Positions 1 to 8,661 of a stretch of 42,655 bases of DNA are shown in pieces. The translations under genes and the position numbers were made by a program. Source of the stretch: Methanomicrobia archaeon (GTDB lineage Archaea > Methanobacteriota_B > Thermococci > Methanofastidiosales > NM3); contig JAUVXU010000004.1 of the NCBI GenBank assembly GCA_030603445.1, forward strand, positions 1 through 42,655, given 5' to 3'. The number at the start of each line of letters is the position of its first letter. The stretch's first letter is position 1. Under the pieces are notes generated by a model. It did no database searches, was not told the origin of the DNA, and saw only the letters and a program-made list of their open reading frames with translations.

Positions 1-22
1 TCATCATTCTCACCTAAATCCA

Positions 23-1084
23 TCATTTTTCAATCACGTGCAGAGCCGTTGCCTTAAACAACACCTCTACGTTCTTTCCTGGCTCAAGCCCTAATGAGTC
101 TACTGAGCGCCTCGTTATCGCTGCTACCACCGGAAATCCGCAATCTACGCGAACCATGTAATAAAAACCGCATTTTTCTAGAGAGACTACCTTACCTAAA
201 AAGGTGTTACGGGCGCTTGTCACTTGTCCATGACCTAAAATAATGTCTTCTGGACGTATTATCACCCTAACTTCACTGCCTTTTTGTACCTTGATAGGGG
301 GGGCTACGAGTTCCTTATCCCCTATGCGTAGCAGCATCGCCTCCTCATCTCTTGTTACAACTCTTGCTTCCCACACATTCTCGATCTTTACAAATCTTGC
401 CACGTCCACTGAGGTCGGTTTGTAAAATATTTCCTCCGGTGTGCCTACTTGCACGATGCGCCCCTCCATCATTATGCCGATGCGATCAGCAAGCAGCATG
501 GATTCCTCCTGGCTATGTGTTACATGGATTATGGTTGCCTTTTCCCTTGAATGGATATCTTTCATTTCATGAATAAGGGCATGTTTTGTATTCTCATCAA
601 GTGAGGAAAATGGTTCGTCAAGCAAGATAACGTCCGGACGATAAGCCAGCGCTCGCGCAAGCCCTACTTTTTGCTGCTCACCGCCGCTAAGCGTCTTGAC
701 ATCGCGATCCATAAGATGCTCAATTCCTATTATGTCAACAAGCTCTTTTATTCGCGAATCTATGAACTCTTTTGACATTTTGCGCACCCGAAGCCCGTAT
801 TCAATGTTCTTTCTAACATTGTAATGGGGGAACAAATTGTAATCTTGGTATAGGAAACCAACATTTCGATGTTCTGGTGATTCTGTTGTAACATCTTTTT
901 TTCCTATATCTATTCTTCCACTATCAGGTATATGGATCCCCGCGATAAGCTCAAGAAGAAGGGTCTTGCCTGAACCAGATGGCCCAAGCACCACAAAATA
1001 CTCTCCCTTTTTTATGTCGAGTGATATGTCCTTAAGGGAGAATATCCCGTCCCAATCGTTGTTGAGGTGTGTGACACTTATCAT
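23..1084 (-). CDS. wtpC: Tungstate/molybdate ABC transporter ATP-binding protein
   Basis: 353-aa ATPase of a tungstate/molybdate importer that drives oxyanion uptake at the inner face of the membrane. The Walker A motif GPSGSGKT, the ABC signature LSGGEQQ and the Walker B motif VILLDEP are intact. A C-terminal regulatory region of about 120 residues follows, as in ModC/CysA-type ATPases (TOBE-like, inferred). I place the start at 1084 because GGAGG lies about 10 bases upstream of that ATG. An alternative in-frame start at 1129 would overlap the permease gene. It is the last gene of wtpA-wtpB-wtpC, with a 4-base gap after wtpB. WtpC rather than ModC is inferred from the neighbouring WtpA-like binding protein. 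Confidence 0.9.
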   Translation of the reverse strand: MISVTHLNNDWDGIFSLKDISLDIKKGEYFVVLGPSGSGKTLLLELIAGIHIPDSGRIDIGKKDVTTESPEHRNVGFLYQDYNLFPHYNVRKNIEYGLRVRKMSKEFIDSRIKELVDIIGIEHLMDRDVKTLSGGEQQKVGLARALAYRPDVILLDEPFSSLDENTKHALIHEMKDIHSREKATIIHVTHSQEESMLLADRIGIMMEGRIVQVGTPEEIFYKPTSVDVARFVKIENVWEARVVTRDEEAMLLRIGDKELVAPPIKVQKGSEVRVIIRPEDIILGHGQVTSARNTFLGKVVSLEKCGFYYMVRVDCGFPVVAAITRRSVDSLGLEPGKNVEVLFKATALHVIEK

Positions 1085-1088
1085 GAGA

Positions 1089-1901
1089 TTATCGCCTCCT
1101 CTTCCTTGAAAAATACCTAAATAACGCAAATGTCAAAAAGCATATCAGTATCAAAAGCACTGCTATTGGTTGGGATTCCTGCAGGCCCCCTGTGTTGAAT
1201 CTGTAAAATATCATTGTTGATGCGATCATTGGATAATACGCTATTACAACGACCGCGCCAAATTCGCTTATCCCTCTGGCCCAAGACATTATGGCGCCAG
1301 ATACTATGTGTGGTGAAGCCAGAGGAAGTGAGATGTTATAAAATGACCTCCATTGTGAAGCTCCCAGCGTCCTTGCAACACGCTCCAGATTTGGATTGAC
1401 GCTTGCAAATCCCTCCTTAGCAGCATTCACAAAAAAAGGATAGCTTACAAAAAGCATTGCGACAACTATCCCCCATAAGGAATCCTGAAAGACGATGCCT
1501 AGGTTCTCAAAAACAGAACCCACCGTTCCTTTCCTCGTCAACAATGAGAAAAGGGCAATACCGGCCACTGTATGGGGGATTATTATTGGTATATCTATAA
1601 AAGCCTCCAGTAGCTGCTTTCCAAAAAAATCATGACGGGCCATAAAATATGCAAGCGGGATGCCAAGTACCACTGCTATTAACGTTGCTAAAAAGGAGGC
1701 ATAAAGGGTCAACCATATTGATCTAAGAACCATTGAATCAGTAACTATGGAAAAGAAGTTCCCCGGGTCTAAAAGAAGCTGCTTATACAACAGATTAAAC
1801 AACGTTATGAAGACAAAAAGGACTATAACAAGCCCCATCAATATGAAAATGAAAGATAATGGATTTCTTTTAATCCATAGTTTAGAATTACACACGTTCA
1901 T
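1089..1901 (-). CDS. wtpB: Tungstate/molybdate ABC transporter permease
   Basis: 270-aa integral membrane permease of the binding-protein-dependent type. About six hydrophobic segments are visible. The loop that contacts the ATPase (EAA-type, containing ARTLGASQWRSFYNISLPL) is present around residues 177-195. It forms the channel for the oxyanion delivered by the WtpA-type lipoprotein. Its start codon abuts the stop of wtpA with no gap and the ATPase follows 4 bases downstream, so the three genes are almost certainly one operon. The length is normal for WtpB/ModB. Substrate choice between tungstate and molybdate cannot be read from this subunit. Confidence 0.88.
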   Translation of the reverse strand: MNVCNSKLWIKRNPLSFIFILMGLVIVLFVFITLFNLLYKQLLLDPGNFFSIVTDSMVLRSIWLTLYASFLATLIAVVLGIPLAYFMARHDFFGKQLLEAFIDIPIIIPHTVAGIALFSLLTRKGTVGSVFENLGIVFQDSLWGIVVAMLFVSYPFFVNAAKEGFASVNPNLERVARTLGASQWRSFYNISLPLASPHIVSGAIMSWARGISEFGAVVVIAYYPMIASTMIFYRFNTGGLQESQPIAVLLILICFLTFALFRYFSRKRRR

Positions 1902-2936
1902 TTATATCATCATGACAAGTTCTCTTAGGCTTAAAGGCATTTTGTCATAGTCCATGGTTTTTGCAGGAATGATTGGCGGTTGGCCTTTTTCCTCAAATAC
2001 AGTTTGCCCCTCGCTGTTGATGACATACTTCAAAAATTCTGCTGCCATCTCCGCATTCGGGGCGTTTTTTGGGATGGTGATGCCATAGACTATTGGTTTT
2101 GCAACCTTTACATTTCCATCAAATGTCCTTATTGCAACTGTTTTGTATGCATCCTCAAAATCTATTGAGCTTAGATTTATCGCATTAGGAAGCGTGACAT
2201 AATTAAGGTCGTTTTGTTTTGCAACAGATAAGTATTCCCAGGCATAGTCGATTCCGCCTTCCTTTAGCATTGATGCTAGTTCAACAGACTTGTCGCGCAC
2301 TGTAACATGGGATGTGTTTGGCGCAAGGTCTTCTGGGCAGTCGATAACATAAACGCCATTTTCAAGTCCTACTGAGATGTTGCTTTGTGATGAAATGAGA
2401 TCCTCAAATATCATATCATCCCCATATACGGCCTCTGATAACATGATGACAAGAGTGGTCCTGTAACCACAAGGGTCTAGATTTGGATTTGAGAATGCCC
2501 AAATAACATCATCCCTCCTAAGTATATCAAACCAGTTATCTGCATTGATCTCATCTGAATATTTGCTATTATCAGAATATGCAAGCACCATCTCATTAGT
2601 AGCGAACATAACGTACCAGTCTGCATATTCTGGCATCATCATGGATGGTATTAGGCTGTAATCTGCTGATGCAAGAATATCTGCCTCAATCCCAATATCT
2701 GTTATCTTCTTTATGCAAGAAACGCTTCCGGCAGGTTCTAGCTGAACTTCCACATTAGGATATTCGGACTCAAATATTGCTTTTATGCCCTCCATTGGAG
2801 ATGTCAAGCTCCCTGCATGCAGTACTTTTAATGTGACCTGTTCATCGTTAGAATCAGAAGTTATACATCCCGAAAATAAAGAAATAAATACTACTACAAT
2901 GAAAGCTATCAATGTTTTTCTTTTGAAGCTATACAT
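1902..2936 (-). CDS. wtpA: Tungstate/molybdate-binding lipoprotein
   Basis: 344-aa extracytoplasmic binding protein. The N-terminus is a lipoprotein signal (basic MYSFKRK, hydrophobic stretch, lipobox LFSGC with Cys24). The mature part starts with the family's LKVLHAGSL segment and continues with the WtpA-like blocks ASADYSLIP, ATNEMVLAY and NPNLDPCGYR. WtpA proteins of archaea bind tungstate and molybdate, with tungstate preferred in the Pyrococcus protein. It is the first gene of the operon. A TATA-like element near 2982-2990 and a ModE-operator-like palindrome at 2948-2971 lie just upstream, so metal-responsive repression is likely. The ATG at 2936 has only a weak upstream GATGAG. Confidence 0.9.
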   Translation of the reverse strand: MYSFKRKTLIAFIVVVFISLFSGCITSDSNDEQVTLKVLHAGSLTSPMEGIKAIFESEYPNVEVQLEPAGSVSCIKKITDIGIEADILASADYSLIPSMMMPEYADWYVMFATNEMVLAYSDNSKYSDEINADNWFDILRRDDVIWAFSNPNLDPCGYRTTLVIMLSEAVYGDDMIFEDLISSQSNISVGLENGVYVIDCPEDLAPNTSHVTVRDKSVELASMLKEGGIDYAWEYLSVAKQNDLNYVTLPNAINLSSIDFEDAYKTVAIRTFDGNVKVAKPIVYGITIPKNAPNAEMAAEFLKYVINSEGQTVFEEKGQPPIIPAKTMDYDKMPLSLRELVMMI

Positions 2937-2947
2937 ATTTTCTCATC

Positions 2948-2971
2948 CGTTATATTTATTATAACATAACG
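2948..2971. promoter_or_regulatory. ModE-like operator in the wtpABC promoter
   Basis: A 24-bp near-palindrome with outer arms CGTTAT and ATAACG and CGTTATATT as its left nine bases. From memory, the ModE site of the E. coli modABCD promoter has the same 9+6+9 layout, an identical left arm and a right arm differing at one base (AACATAACG here). The TATA-like element (first T near 2987) predicts a transcription start near 2958, inside the palindrome, consistent with repression. No ModE gene is visible in the window. Confidence 0.7.
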
Positions 2972-3093
2972 CAAATGAGGACATATAAAAAGTTTTTGGT
3001 TTTCAAACAATTTCATAGATGGCGGCATGTTGTATTATTATAACCAAGCTTTGATAGTTACTTGATCTATCTCCTTTTTTTTAAAACACGCTT

Positions 3094-3648
3094 TTATACC
3101 GTTTCGGGCTTGCTTGTTCTCCTATCGTCCCATATTATTATTTTCTCTATCAAGAGTCCCATGATTATCACGAAGATAATTGTCAATGTCAACCGTAATA
3201 ACATGAACGAAAATCCAAGAAATTGAAACTCTACTATCTCCTGTGGTAGTTTTATGCATGCCCATGTTGAAATAAAAATGACGATATTTGATATTTTAGC
3301 ACCTTTTTTTATCAAGGCAGCAGCTATTGGAAAAGCTATATAAAGCGGCCCTGTTGGTAATGTGCCAAGGAATATGGCAAAAATGATGCCTTTTATTCCT
3401 GATGTTTTTCCAAGATATTTTACAATCAGGTGTTTAGGCACCCATACCCCAAAAAGACCCAGCATCACCATCACGGCAGGAAGTATGTACATGACCTCAA
3501 TGAAAAAATCCCACGATATGCTAACTACCGATTCTTTTCTGTCAGGAAAAACAAACAAAAGAATTATTGCAATAAACAAGATTAACGCTAAAAGGCCCCA
3601 GCTTAGTAGTTCATCTCCCTGTTTTCCTTTTACATTCTCTTTTATAAT
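3094..3648 (-). CDS. Membrane permease half, second gene of a split pair
   Basis: Hydrophobic protein of about 184 aa with four to five membrane segments, resembling half of a DUF318/ArsP_1-type permease; the family assignment is by pattern. The block KYLGKTSGIKG followed by a GP...P.AAAL..G segment mirrors KFIGEQSGIGG and its downstream region in the gene just upstream, so the two products are homologous halves. There is no in-frame ATG or GTG upstream of the first membrane segment. The only canonical start, TTG at 3579, falls inside that segment. I therefore propose ATT at 3648 (or ATA at 3645), overlapping the stop of the upstream gene, just after GGGGG. Substrate unknown. Confidence 0.65.
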   Translation of the reverse strand: MIKENVKGKQGDELLSWGLLALILFIAIILLFVFPDRKESVVSISWDFFIEVMYILPAVMVMLGLFGVWVPKHLIVKYLGKTSGIKGIIFAIFLGTLPTGPLYIAFPIAAALIKKGAKISNIVIFISTWACIKLPQEIVEFQFLGFSFMLLRLTLTIIFVIIMGLLIEKIIIWDDRRTSKPETV

Positions 3649-4124
3649 ATCGCCCCCATTATAAGAGCGATCATTATTGCAATGACAAAACTCATCCCAT
3701 TCCTAAGAAGTGTCACTTTCTTTCCAAGTTCTTTTATTTCTAGTGGCAATGTCGATATTCCTATCATTGTTAGCGTAGTAATAAAAGCGGCAACTGCAGA
3801 GACGGATGCACCATGTTCTAGTAAAGATGCTGCCAGAGGAAATGATATGAGTGCAGGGATATGCATTACTGCGCCAACAACCCCAACAAACAAGACGCCG
3901 CCAATCCCTGATTGTTCGCCTATGAATTTTGACAATTGGGAAGGAGGCACAAAACCCAGAAGCAACCCAATAAAAACGACTATAACTAATACCATTGGAA
4001 TCATTTTGATAAACGATTTTCCCGCCATTTTAATAGACTGTATCGCTTTATTTCTATCTTTAACAAATGCTATCAAAAGACCAATTACGGCTATAAGATT
4101 TATTATAATAACAGTAACGTTCAT
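3642..4124 (-). CDS. Membrane permease half, first gene of a split pair
   Basis: 160-aa membrane protein with about four to five hydrophobic helices, resembling one half of a DUF318/ArsP_1-type permease. The central block KFIGEQSGIGG followed by a proline-containing SFPLAASLLEHGA stretch recurs in the gene immediately downstream, so the pair probably assembles as a pseudo-symmetric transporter. A TATA box (first T near 4153) lies 29 bases before the ATG, which suggests a leaderless start, although GGTGA also sits 4 bases upstream. The gene is divergent from the GMC oxidoreductase. Substrate unknown. Confidence 0.7.
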   Translation of the reverse strand: MNVTVIIINLIAVIGLLIAFVKDRNKAIQSIKMAGKSFIKMIPMVLVIVVFIGLLLGFVPPSQLSKFIGEQSGIGGVLFVGVVGAVMHIPALISFPLAASLLEHGASVSAVAAFITTLTMIGISTLPLEIKELGKKVTLLRNGMSFVIAIMIALIMGAIL

Positions 4125-4232
4125 TTGTTCACCAAAGTAGGCTGTAATTTATAATGCTTTTTCCATTTGAAACCCAAATGTTTATTTTTATAACTTTATA
4201 TATGTATATACAAATAGTCAAGTGATGCCTTT

Positions 4233-5498
4233 ATGACCCATAAACATTATGAATTTGTTGTTGTTGGTTCTGGTGCAGGCGGGGCAACCATTGCTTATGA
4301 ACTGGCAAAAAGAGAGAAGAGCGTCCTAATCATAGAAAAAGGGAGATATGAGCAGCCCATAGGAGGTGCTGCAAACTCTGTTCGGTACATCAATACTGTC
4401 CAATCGATTGGAGGCATAAGGATAATGCGCGCCATAATGGCCGGCGGTACGACCGTTATATCTGCCGGATGCTCACTGCGCTGCCTTGAGAATGAACTCG
4501 CATCCTTAGGGATAAATCTGGAAAATGAGTTTAGGGAAGCAGAATACGAAATAGGGGTAGCGCCGCTTCCCCCTTCACTTATGTCCAATAGATCGTCGGT
4601 CTTACAAAAAGCCGCCCTCAAAATCGGTCATAACTTGGAACCAATGCCAAAATGCATCATAGCCGAAGAGTGTGACAAGTGCGGGGTTTGCATGACGGGA
4701 TGCCATAGAGGGGCAAAGTGGACTGCACTAAATTACTTGGATAAAGCCATCAAGTATGGCGCAGATGCTATGTACTCGACAGCCGTGACCGAGGTGCTGC
4801 ATGAAAAAGGAAGCGTAACTGGGGTTGTTGTAAATGATAATAATTGCAAGTCTACTATAAGAACAAAAAATGTTATACTATCCGCAGGCGCTTTAGAATC
4901 TCCCGTAATTCTTCAAAATTCCAAAATACGCGCAGGCAGGAAGCTTTCAGTAGACCTGTTAAAACACGTATATGGATTTGTACATAATGCAAATTTTTCA
5001 AATGAACTTCCAATGCCATTAGTTGATATGAGCTTTCTCTCCGATAAGGATTTTATTCTTTCGCCAAACGTAAACTACTCTGCTGTTAAGAAGCATATTG
5101 CAAAAGAGGAATTGAACTCTCTTGTGTCTCCTGATAATGTTTTAGGGCTTATGATAAAAATAAAAGACGAATCTACCGGCGCTGTACACCCAGATGATTC
5201 TGTATCAAAAGAGGTAAGTGAAAGAGACTTTCGCATCTTTGATTTTGCCACAGGAGTAGCAAAGGACATACTAATTGCAGCAGGCGCAGATAGTGCCCTT
5301 CTTTTCGATACCCCAATAAACGGCGCCCATCCCGCATGCAGCGCGGCCATAAACGATGTTGTCGATATTAACCTTCAGACAGAGATTGAAGGATTATACG
5401 TATGCGACGCAAGTGTCTTTCCCACAGCCCCGGGGCTTCCCACGATCCTAACAATTGTGGCACTTGCAAAAAGGCTAGGCAAGATGTTAGGGGAATAA
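4233..5498 (+). CDS. GMC-type FAD oxidoreductase with a 4Fe-4S cysteine motif
   Basis: 421-aa flavoprotein. An N-terminal dinucleotide fold (GSGAGGATIAYELA, residues 12-25, then VLIIEKG) binds FAD. The C-terminal block HPACSAA...GLYVCDASVFPTAPG...PTILTIVALAKR is the usual GMC-family end. Between them four cysteines, Cys147, Cys150, Cys153 and Cys157 (C-x2-C-x2-C-x3-C), form a ferredoxin-like motif that classical GMC alcohol and sugar oxidases lack, so electrons could pass to ferredoxin rather than O2 (inference). At 421 aa it is shorter than the usual 500-600 aa. A TATA-like stretch at about 4196-4204 precedes it. The substrate, presumably an alcohol or polyol, cannot be told. Confidence 0.8.
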   Translation: MTHKHYEFVVVGSGAGGATIAYELAKREKSVLIIEKGRYEQPIGGAANSVRYINTVQSIGGIRIMRAIMAGGTTVISAGCSLRCLENELASLGINLENEFREAEYEIGVAPLPPSLMSNRSSVLQKAALKIGHNLEPMPKCIIAEECDKCGVCMTGCHRGAKWTALNYLDKAIKYGADAMYSTAVTEVLHEKGSVTGVVVNDNNCKSTIRTKNVILSAGALESPVILQNSKIRAGRKLSVDLLKHVYGFVHNANFSNELPMPLVDMSFLSDKDFILSPNVNYSAVKKHIAKEELNSLVSPDNVLGLMIKIKDESTGAVHPDDSVSKEVSERDFRIFDFATGVAKDILIAAGADSALLFDTPINGAHPACSAAINDVVDINLQTEIEGLYVCDASVFPTAPGLPTILTIVALAKRLGKMLGE

Positions 5499-5543
5499 CA
5501 TTTGTGGATATACGAACTTTCGCATTTTCTTTATTTATCATTT

Positions 5544-5819
5544 TTATTCTTCTCTCTTTTTGCCAGTCATTCCCTCTAATATCATATTTACAAAGTTTAT
5601 AAAAAAATAAGCTACGGCATTTATTACTGTTATATAACACCTTATTATCGCCCCCGTCGTAGCTTCTCCTAATTCGTCCTTATGTTCATTATCGTCTTCA
5701 TCTTCATCATCAAAATCATAATTTCTTATTTTATGTAAACAATTTTGGCAAACGTATAAATCTTCCTTTATAAAAACAACATTAGAAGAATCGCAATTGG
5801 GACATTTAATTTTTTCCAT
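5544..5819 (-). CDS. Small zinc-ribbon membrane protein
   Basis: 91-aa protein of unknown function. The N-terminus is a zinc ribbon (CPNCDSSNVV, then CQNC, residues 6-29). A very acidic linker (DDEDEDDNEHKDE) follows, then one hydrophobic segment (about residues 55-80) that could anchor it in the membrane, and a basic tail. A TATA-like element about 35 bases upstream supports transcription with a very short leader. It is oriented like the larger zinc-finger gene upstream and both begin with a CPxC ribbon, so they may be related. No enzymatic motif is visible. Confidence 0.6.
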   Translation of the reverse strand: MEKIKCPNCDSSNVVFIKEDLYVCQNCLHKIRNYDFDDEDEDDNEHKDELGEATTGAIIRCYITVINAVAYFFINFVNMILEGMTGKKREE

Positions 5820-5892
5820 AATACACCAATATTAATGCATGTTTTCATACTATAAAAATAATCCGCTTAATGGACAAATAGTATTCATGTCA

Positions 5893-6462
5893 TTATTCAT
5901 CATACAATATAACGCCACAAAAAGGACAAGATACTATAGTGCGTGTTTTTCTTCGAAAAATACCTCTTTTTTCTACTTCTTCTACGTTTACACAATCTTC
6001 ACAGATATATTTCTCACAATTGTAACATAATCCCATTTTATATCCTCTAGGCAGTATGCTAGAAGACCAAATTGCATTTTTTTTACATTTACTGCAAAGG
6101 ATAATATCATCATTTTGATCTGCGGAGGCATCTGCCGAATAATTTACAAAATACAGTGATTTACTTATGCAATCAAAACACAGCGTTGATTCGGTATATT
6201 TTCCGGTGATAATTTTACGCATATGCTCTGCACAAATATTTTCTCTGCCACACCCATGACATTTATGTGTGCGTTGCCCCAATGTATCAATACCACAAAT
6301 AGGACAAAAAAGTCTTGGAATGTTATGATTATTATTGGAAATATTAGATAAGTTTGATTCGTTAGGGGGGGTAACATGAAATATTTTTTCACAATCTTTG
6401 CAAATAAATGTGTTCTCTTTTATCGATTGTGTATCAAAAGAGTTACAATATGGACATTTCAT
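5893..6462 (-). CDS. Multi-zinc-ribbon protein
   Basis: 189-aa protein packed with CxxC pairs: CPYC/CKDC at the N-terminus, CPICG/CHGCG near residues 53-74, CSKC around 120, CYNC/CEDC around 150 and CPFCG near the C-terminus. This spacing suggests three or four zinc knuckles. There is no catalytic motif, membrane segment or signal peptide. GGAGA about 9 bases upstream of the ATG supports the start, and a TATA-like TTATAG element lies near 6504. Codon use is AT-rich. The function is unknown; protein or nucleic-acid binding is a guess from the zinc knuckles. Confidence 0.6.
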   Translation of the reverse strand: MKCPYCNSFDTQSIKENTFICKDCEKIFHVTPPNESNLSNISNNNHNIPRLFCPICGIDTLGQRTHKCHGCGRENICAEHMRKIITGKYTESTLCFDCISKSLYFVNYSADASADQNDDIILCSKCKKNAIWSSSILPRGYKMGLCYNCEKYICEDCVNVEEVEKRGIFRRKTRTIVSCPFCGVILYDE

Positions 6463-6654
6463 TACAGTATCTCCATTTTATATGTAATGCTTTAATTAAC
6501 TATAAATTCTATGATTTTAACATTTCAATTATCCTACATTAATCTTTCCCCAAACTATTACAAAAAATAAAATGTTGGATAAAATCGATTTAAAAAGTGT
6601 CGGAAATAAATTAAATAAAAAATATAATATGCACATACAACTAATAGGAAGGCT

Positions 6655-6684
6655 TATAAATAGTATGCAACTACAACTATTTAT
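6655..6684 (+). promoter_or_regulatory. TATA box and inverted-repeat operator of the MarR-MATE operon
   Basis: The TATA box TATAAATAG begins at 6655. A 9-bp inverted repeat (ATAAATAGT at 6656-6664, ACTATTTAT at 6676-6684, 11-bp spacer) runs from the TATA box to the ATG at 6683. It would block both TBP binding and initiation, which is typical of autorepression by a MarR-family dimer. Confidence 0.6.
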
Positions 6685-7165
6685 GAAATTATGCTCCAAC
6701 AAGAAAAATTCCGATGATATTTCCAAAATGCCCATTAACAGAATGATAGGCGGCATAAGCAGATACGGTCACTCTTACTTGAAAAGGGAGCTTAGAACCT
6801 ACAAGATGGGGGGGCAGCAGTACCACATACTCCACGAGCTGCTACGTGCCGGATGCTTGAACCAGGACACTTTTTACAAAAAGTACAATGTTGACAAGAC
6901 AACGATCACAAGAACACTAGCCAAACTAGAAGAAAATGGATATATAAAAAAAGAGAAAGACCTTGATGACAAAAGAGCATACAGCATATCACTAACAGAG
7001 AAAGGGCTGGATGTTTGTGCCCATACCAAGGATAAGCTTGAAGAGCTTAACAAAATACTCCTAACTGATTTTACCGATGAAGAGAAGAAAACATTTGCCG
7101 TCCTATTGGGAAAGGCATACAAAAACATCCTTGATGTACAGAAAACAACAGAGGAATCCATATGA
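6683..7165 (+). CDS. MarR-family transcriptional regulator
   Basis: 160-aa winged-helix repressor. The recognition region YNVDKTTITRTLAKLEENGY followed by the wing DKRAYSISLTEKG is the MarR signature. I choose the ATG at 6683 because a TATA box starts 28 bases upstream (leaderless), and because starts at 6572 or 6629 would lie upstream of that promoter. ATG 6728 is a further option. The gene overlaps the MATE transporter by 4 bases (ATGA), so the two are co-translated. The inverted repeat over the promoter suggests autoregulation and control of efflux by a small effector, as in other MarR-efflux pairs. Confidence 0.85.
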   Translation: MKLCSNKKNSDDISKMPINRMIGGISRYGHSYLKRELRTYKMGGQQYHILHELLRAGCLNQDTFYKKYNVDKTTITRTLAKLEENGYIKKEKDLDDKRAYSISLTEKGLDVCAHTKDKLEELNKILLTDFTDEEKKTFAVLLGKAYKNILDVQKTTEESI

Positions 7166-8562
7166 GCACATCTTCTCTTGGGGATGTTCTTTCGGATCCT
7201 ATTGACAACAAGACCAAAGGCGTAAAAACGCTTCTTGGCGACCCGAAAAAAGCCATTATAAAGCTTTCGATACCCATGGTAATTGCAATGTCTGTTCATA
7301 CCATCTACAACTTCGTGGATGCAGTATGGGTATCTGGACTGGGGACCGATGCGCTTAGTGCAGTTGGTTTCTTCTTCCCTTTCATGTTCTTTTTGATGGC
7401 CATATCAAATGGCATTGGTATAGGGGGAAGTTCTGCAGTATCTAGGATGATAGGGGCAAACGACAAAAAAGGCGCAGATAATGTTGCAGAGCACTCCATG
7501 ATATTTTCTTTAGTAATAGCAATTGTAATCACAATCCCTGCCGTGATATTTGCTGAGCCTATTTTCAGTGCACTTGGGGCAGGAGAGATAGCCCCTCTTT
7601 CTGCAAGCTATGCCCGAATAATGTTTGGGGGAAGCACCATACTCTTTTTCACAAATGTTTCCAACGCCCTTTTGCGCGGTGAGGGCGATACAAAAAGGGC
7701 CATGTATGCCCTGATACTTGGATCAGTGTTAAACATTATCTTAGACCCTATTTTCATCTACACCTTCGGCCTTGGTGTCGCTGGTGCTGCCTGGGCCACC
7801 CTTATCTCCATGGCCACGTCCTCAATTTTACTCTTTTATTGGCTCTTTGTCAAAAATGATGCGTATGTTACGATAGATATACACAATTTTAAGTACGATA
7901 AGGCAATTACAAAAAATATTTTAAGGGTGGGATTGCCTGCGACAGTTCAGCATATGTCAATGTCCTTGATGATGCTTCTGATAAACGGGATTGTTGTTAC
8001 AGTTGGAGGAACTGACGGAATTGCTATATTTTCCACAGGATGGAGGGTAGTGACTCTTGCGGTCCTGCCTCTTGTTGGAATAGCCACGGCCCTTACAGCT
8101 GTTGCAGGGGCCGCGTATGGACAAAAGGCATACGACAAGCTAAACGTGTCCCATATGTATTCTGTGACAACAGGTATCAAAGTGGAGCTTATACTAGCCG
8201 CCCTGACATTCATTTTAGCCCCTCAAATAACATCTATCTTTACCTATACAGGAGACACCATAAGAATAGCTAGCCAATTGACATCATTCTTAAGGATCAT
8301 ATGTGTATTTTATCCTTTTGTTGCATTTGGTATGCTCTCCTCATCGGTTTTTCAGGGAACCGGACACGGGGAAAAGGCGCTTGTCGTGACAATTTTTCGC
8401 TCCATTTTAATGGTCGTGCCGCTGGCTTATCTTTTTAGCATACCATTAGGCATGGGTTTAACAGGGGTGTGGACAGGTATATTAGTGGGCAACATAATAG
8501 GTTCGCTTGCAACTTTCGTTTGGGTTAGGATATTTATCAAGAAACTAGAAACCAGACTTTGA
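7162..8562 (+). CDS. MATE-family multidrug/Na+ antiporter
   Basis: 466-aa polytopic protein with about twelve hydrophobic segments in two homologous halves, as in the MATE (NorM/DinF-like) family. Segments such as FVDAVWVSGLGTDALSAVGF, GGSSAVSRMIGA and LRGEGDTKRAMYALILGSVLNIILDP are family hallmarks; the second half carries GTGHGEKALV. It exports cationic drugs or metabolites in exchange for Na+ or H+. The first about 25 residues are soluble. It is translated from an ATG overlapping the stop of the MarR regulator, so it is probably induced by that regulator's ligand. No obvious terminator follows. The substrate cannot be predicted. Confidence 0.9.
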   Translation: MSTSSLGDVLSDPIDNKTKGVKTLLGDPKKAIIKLSIPMVIAMSVHTIYNFVDAVWVSGLGTDALSAVGFFFPFMFFLMAISNGIGIGGSSAVSRMIGANDKKGADNVAEHSMIFSLVIAIVITIPAVIFAEPIFSALGAGEIAPLSASYARIMFGGSTILFFTNVSNALLRGEGDTKRAMYALILGSVLNIILDPIFIYTFGLGVAGAAWATLISMATSSILLFYWLFVKNDAYVTIDIHNFKYDKAITKNILRVGLPATVQHMSMSLMMLLINGIVVTVGGTDGIAIFSTGWRVVTLAVLPLVGIATALTAVAGAAYGQKAYDKLNVSHMYSVTTGIKVELILAALTFILAPQITSIFTYTGDTIRIASQLTSFLRIICVFYPFVAFGMLSSSVFQGTGHGEKALVVTIFRSILMVVPLAYLFSIPLGMGLTGVWTGILVGNIIGSLATFVWVRIFIKKLETRL

Positions 8563-8661
8563 GATTTTAATATTGAAATGATGGTCTTTGATTGTTGATG
8601 TGTTTAAATGTGAGAAGAAAAGAGAAAATGTAAAAGTTAGATCATTAAAAATAAATATTCT

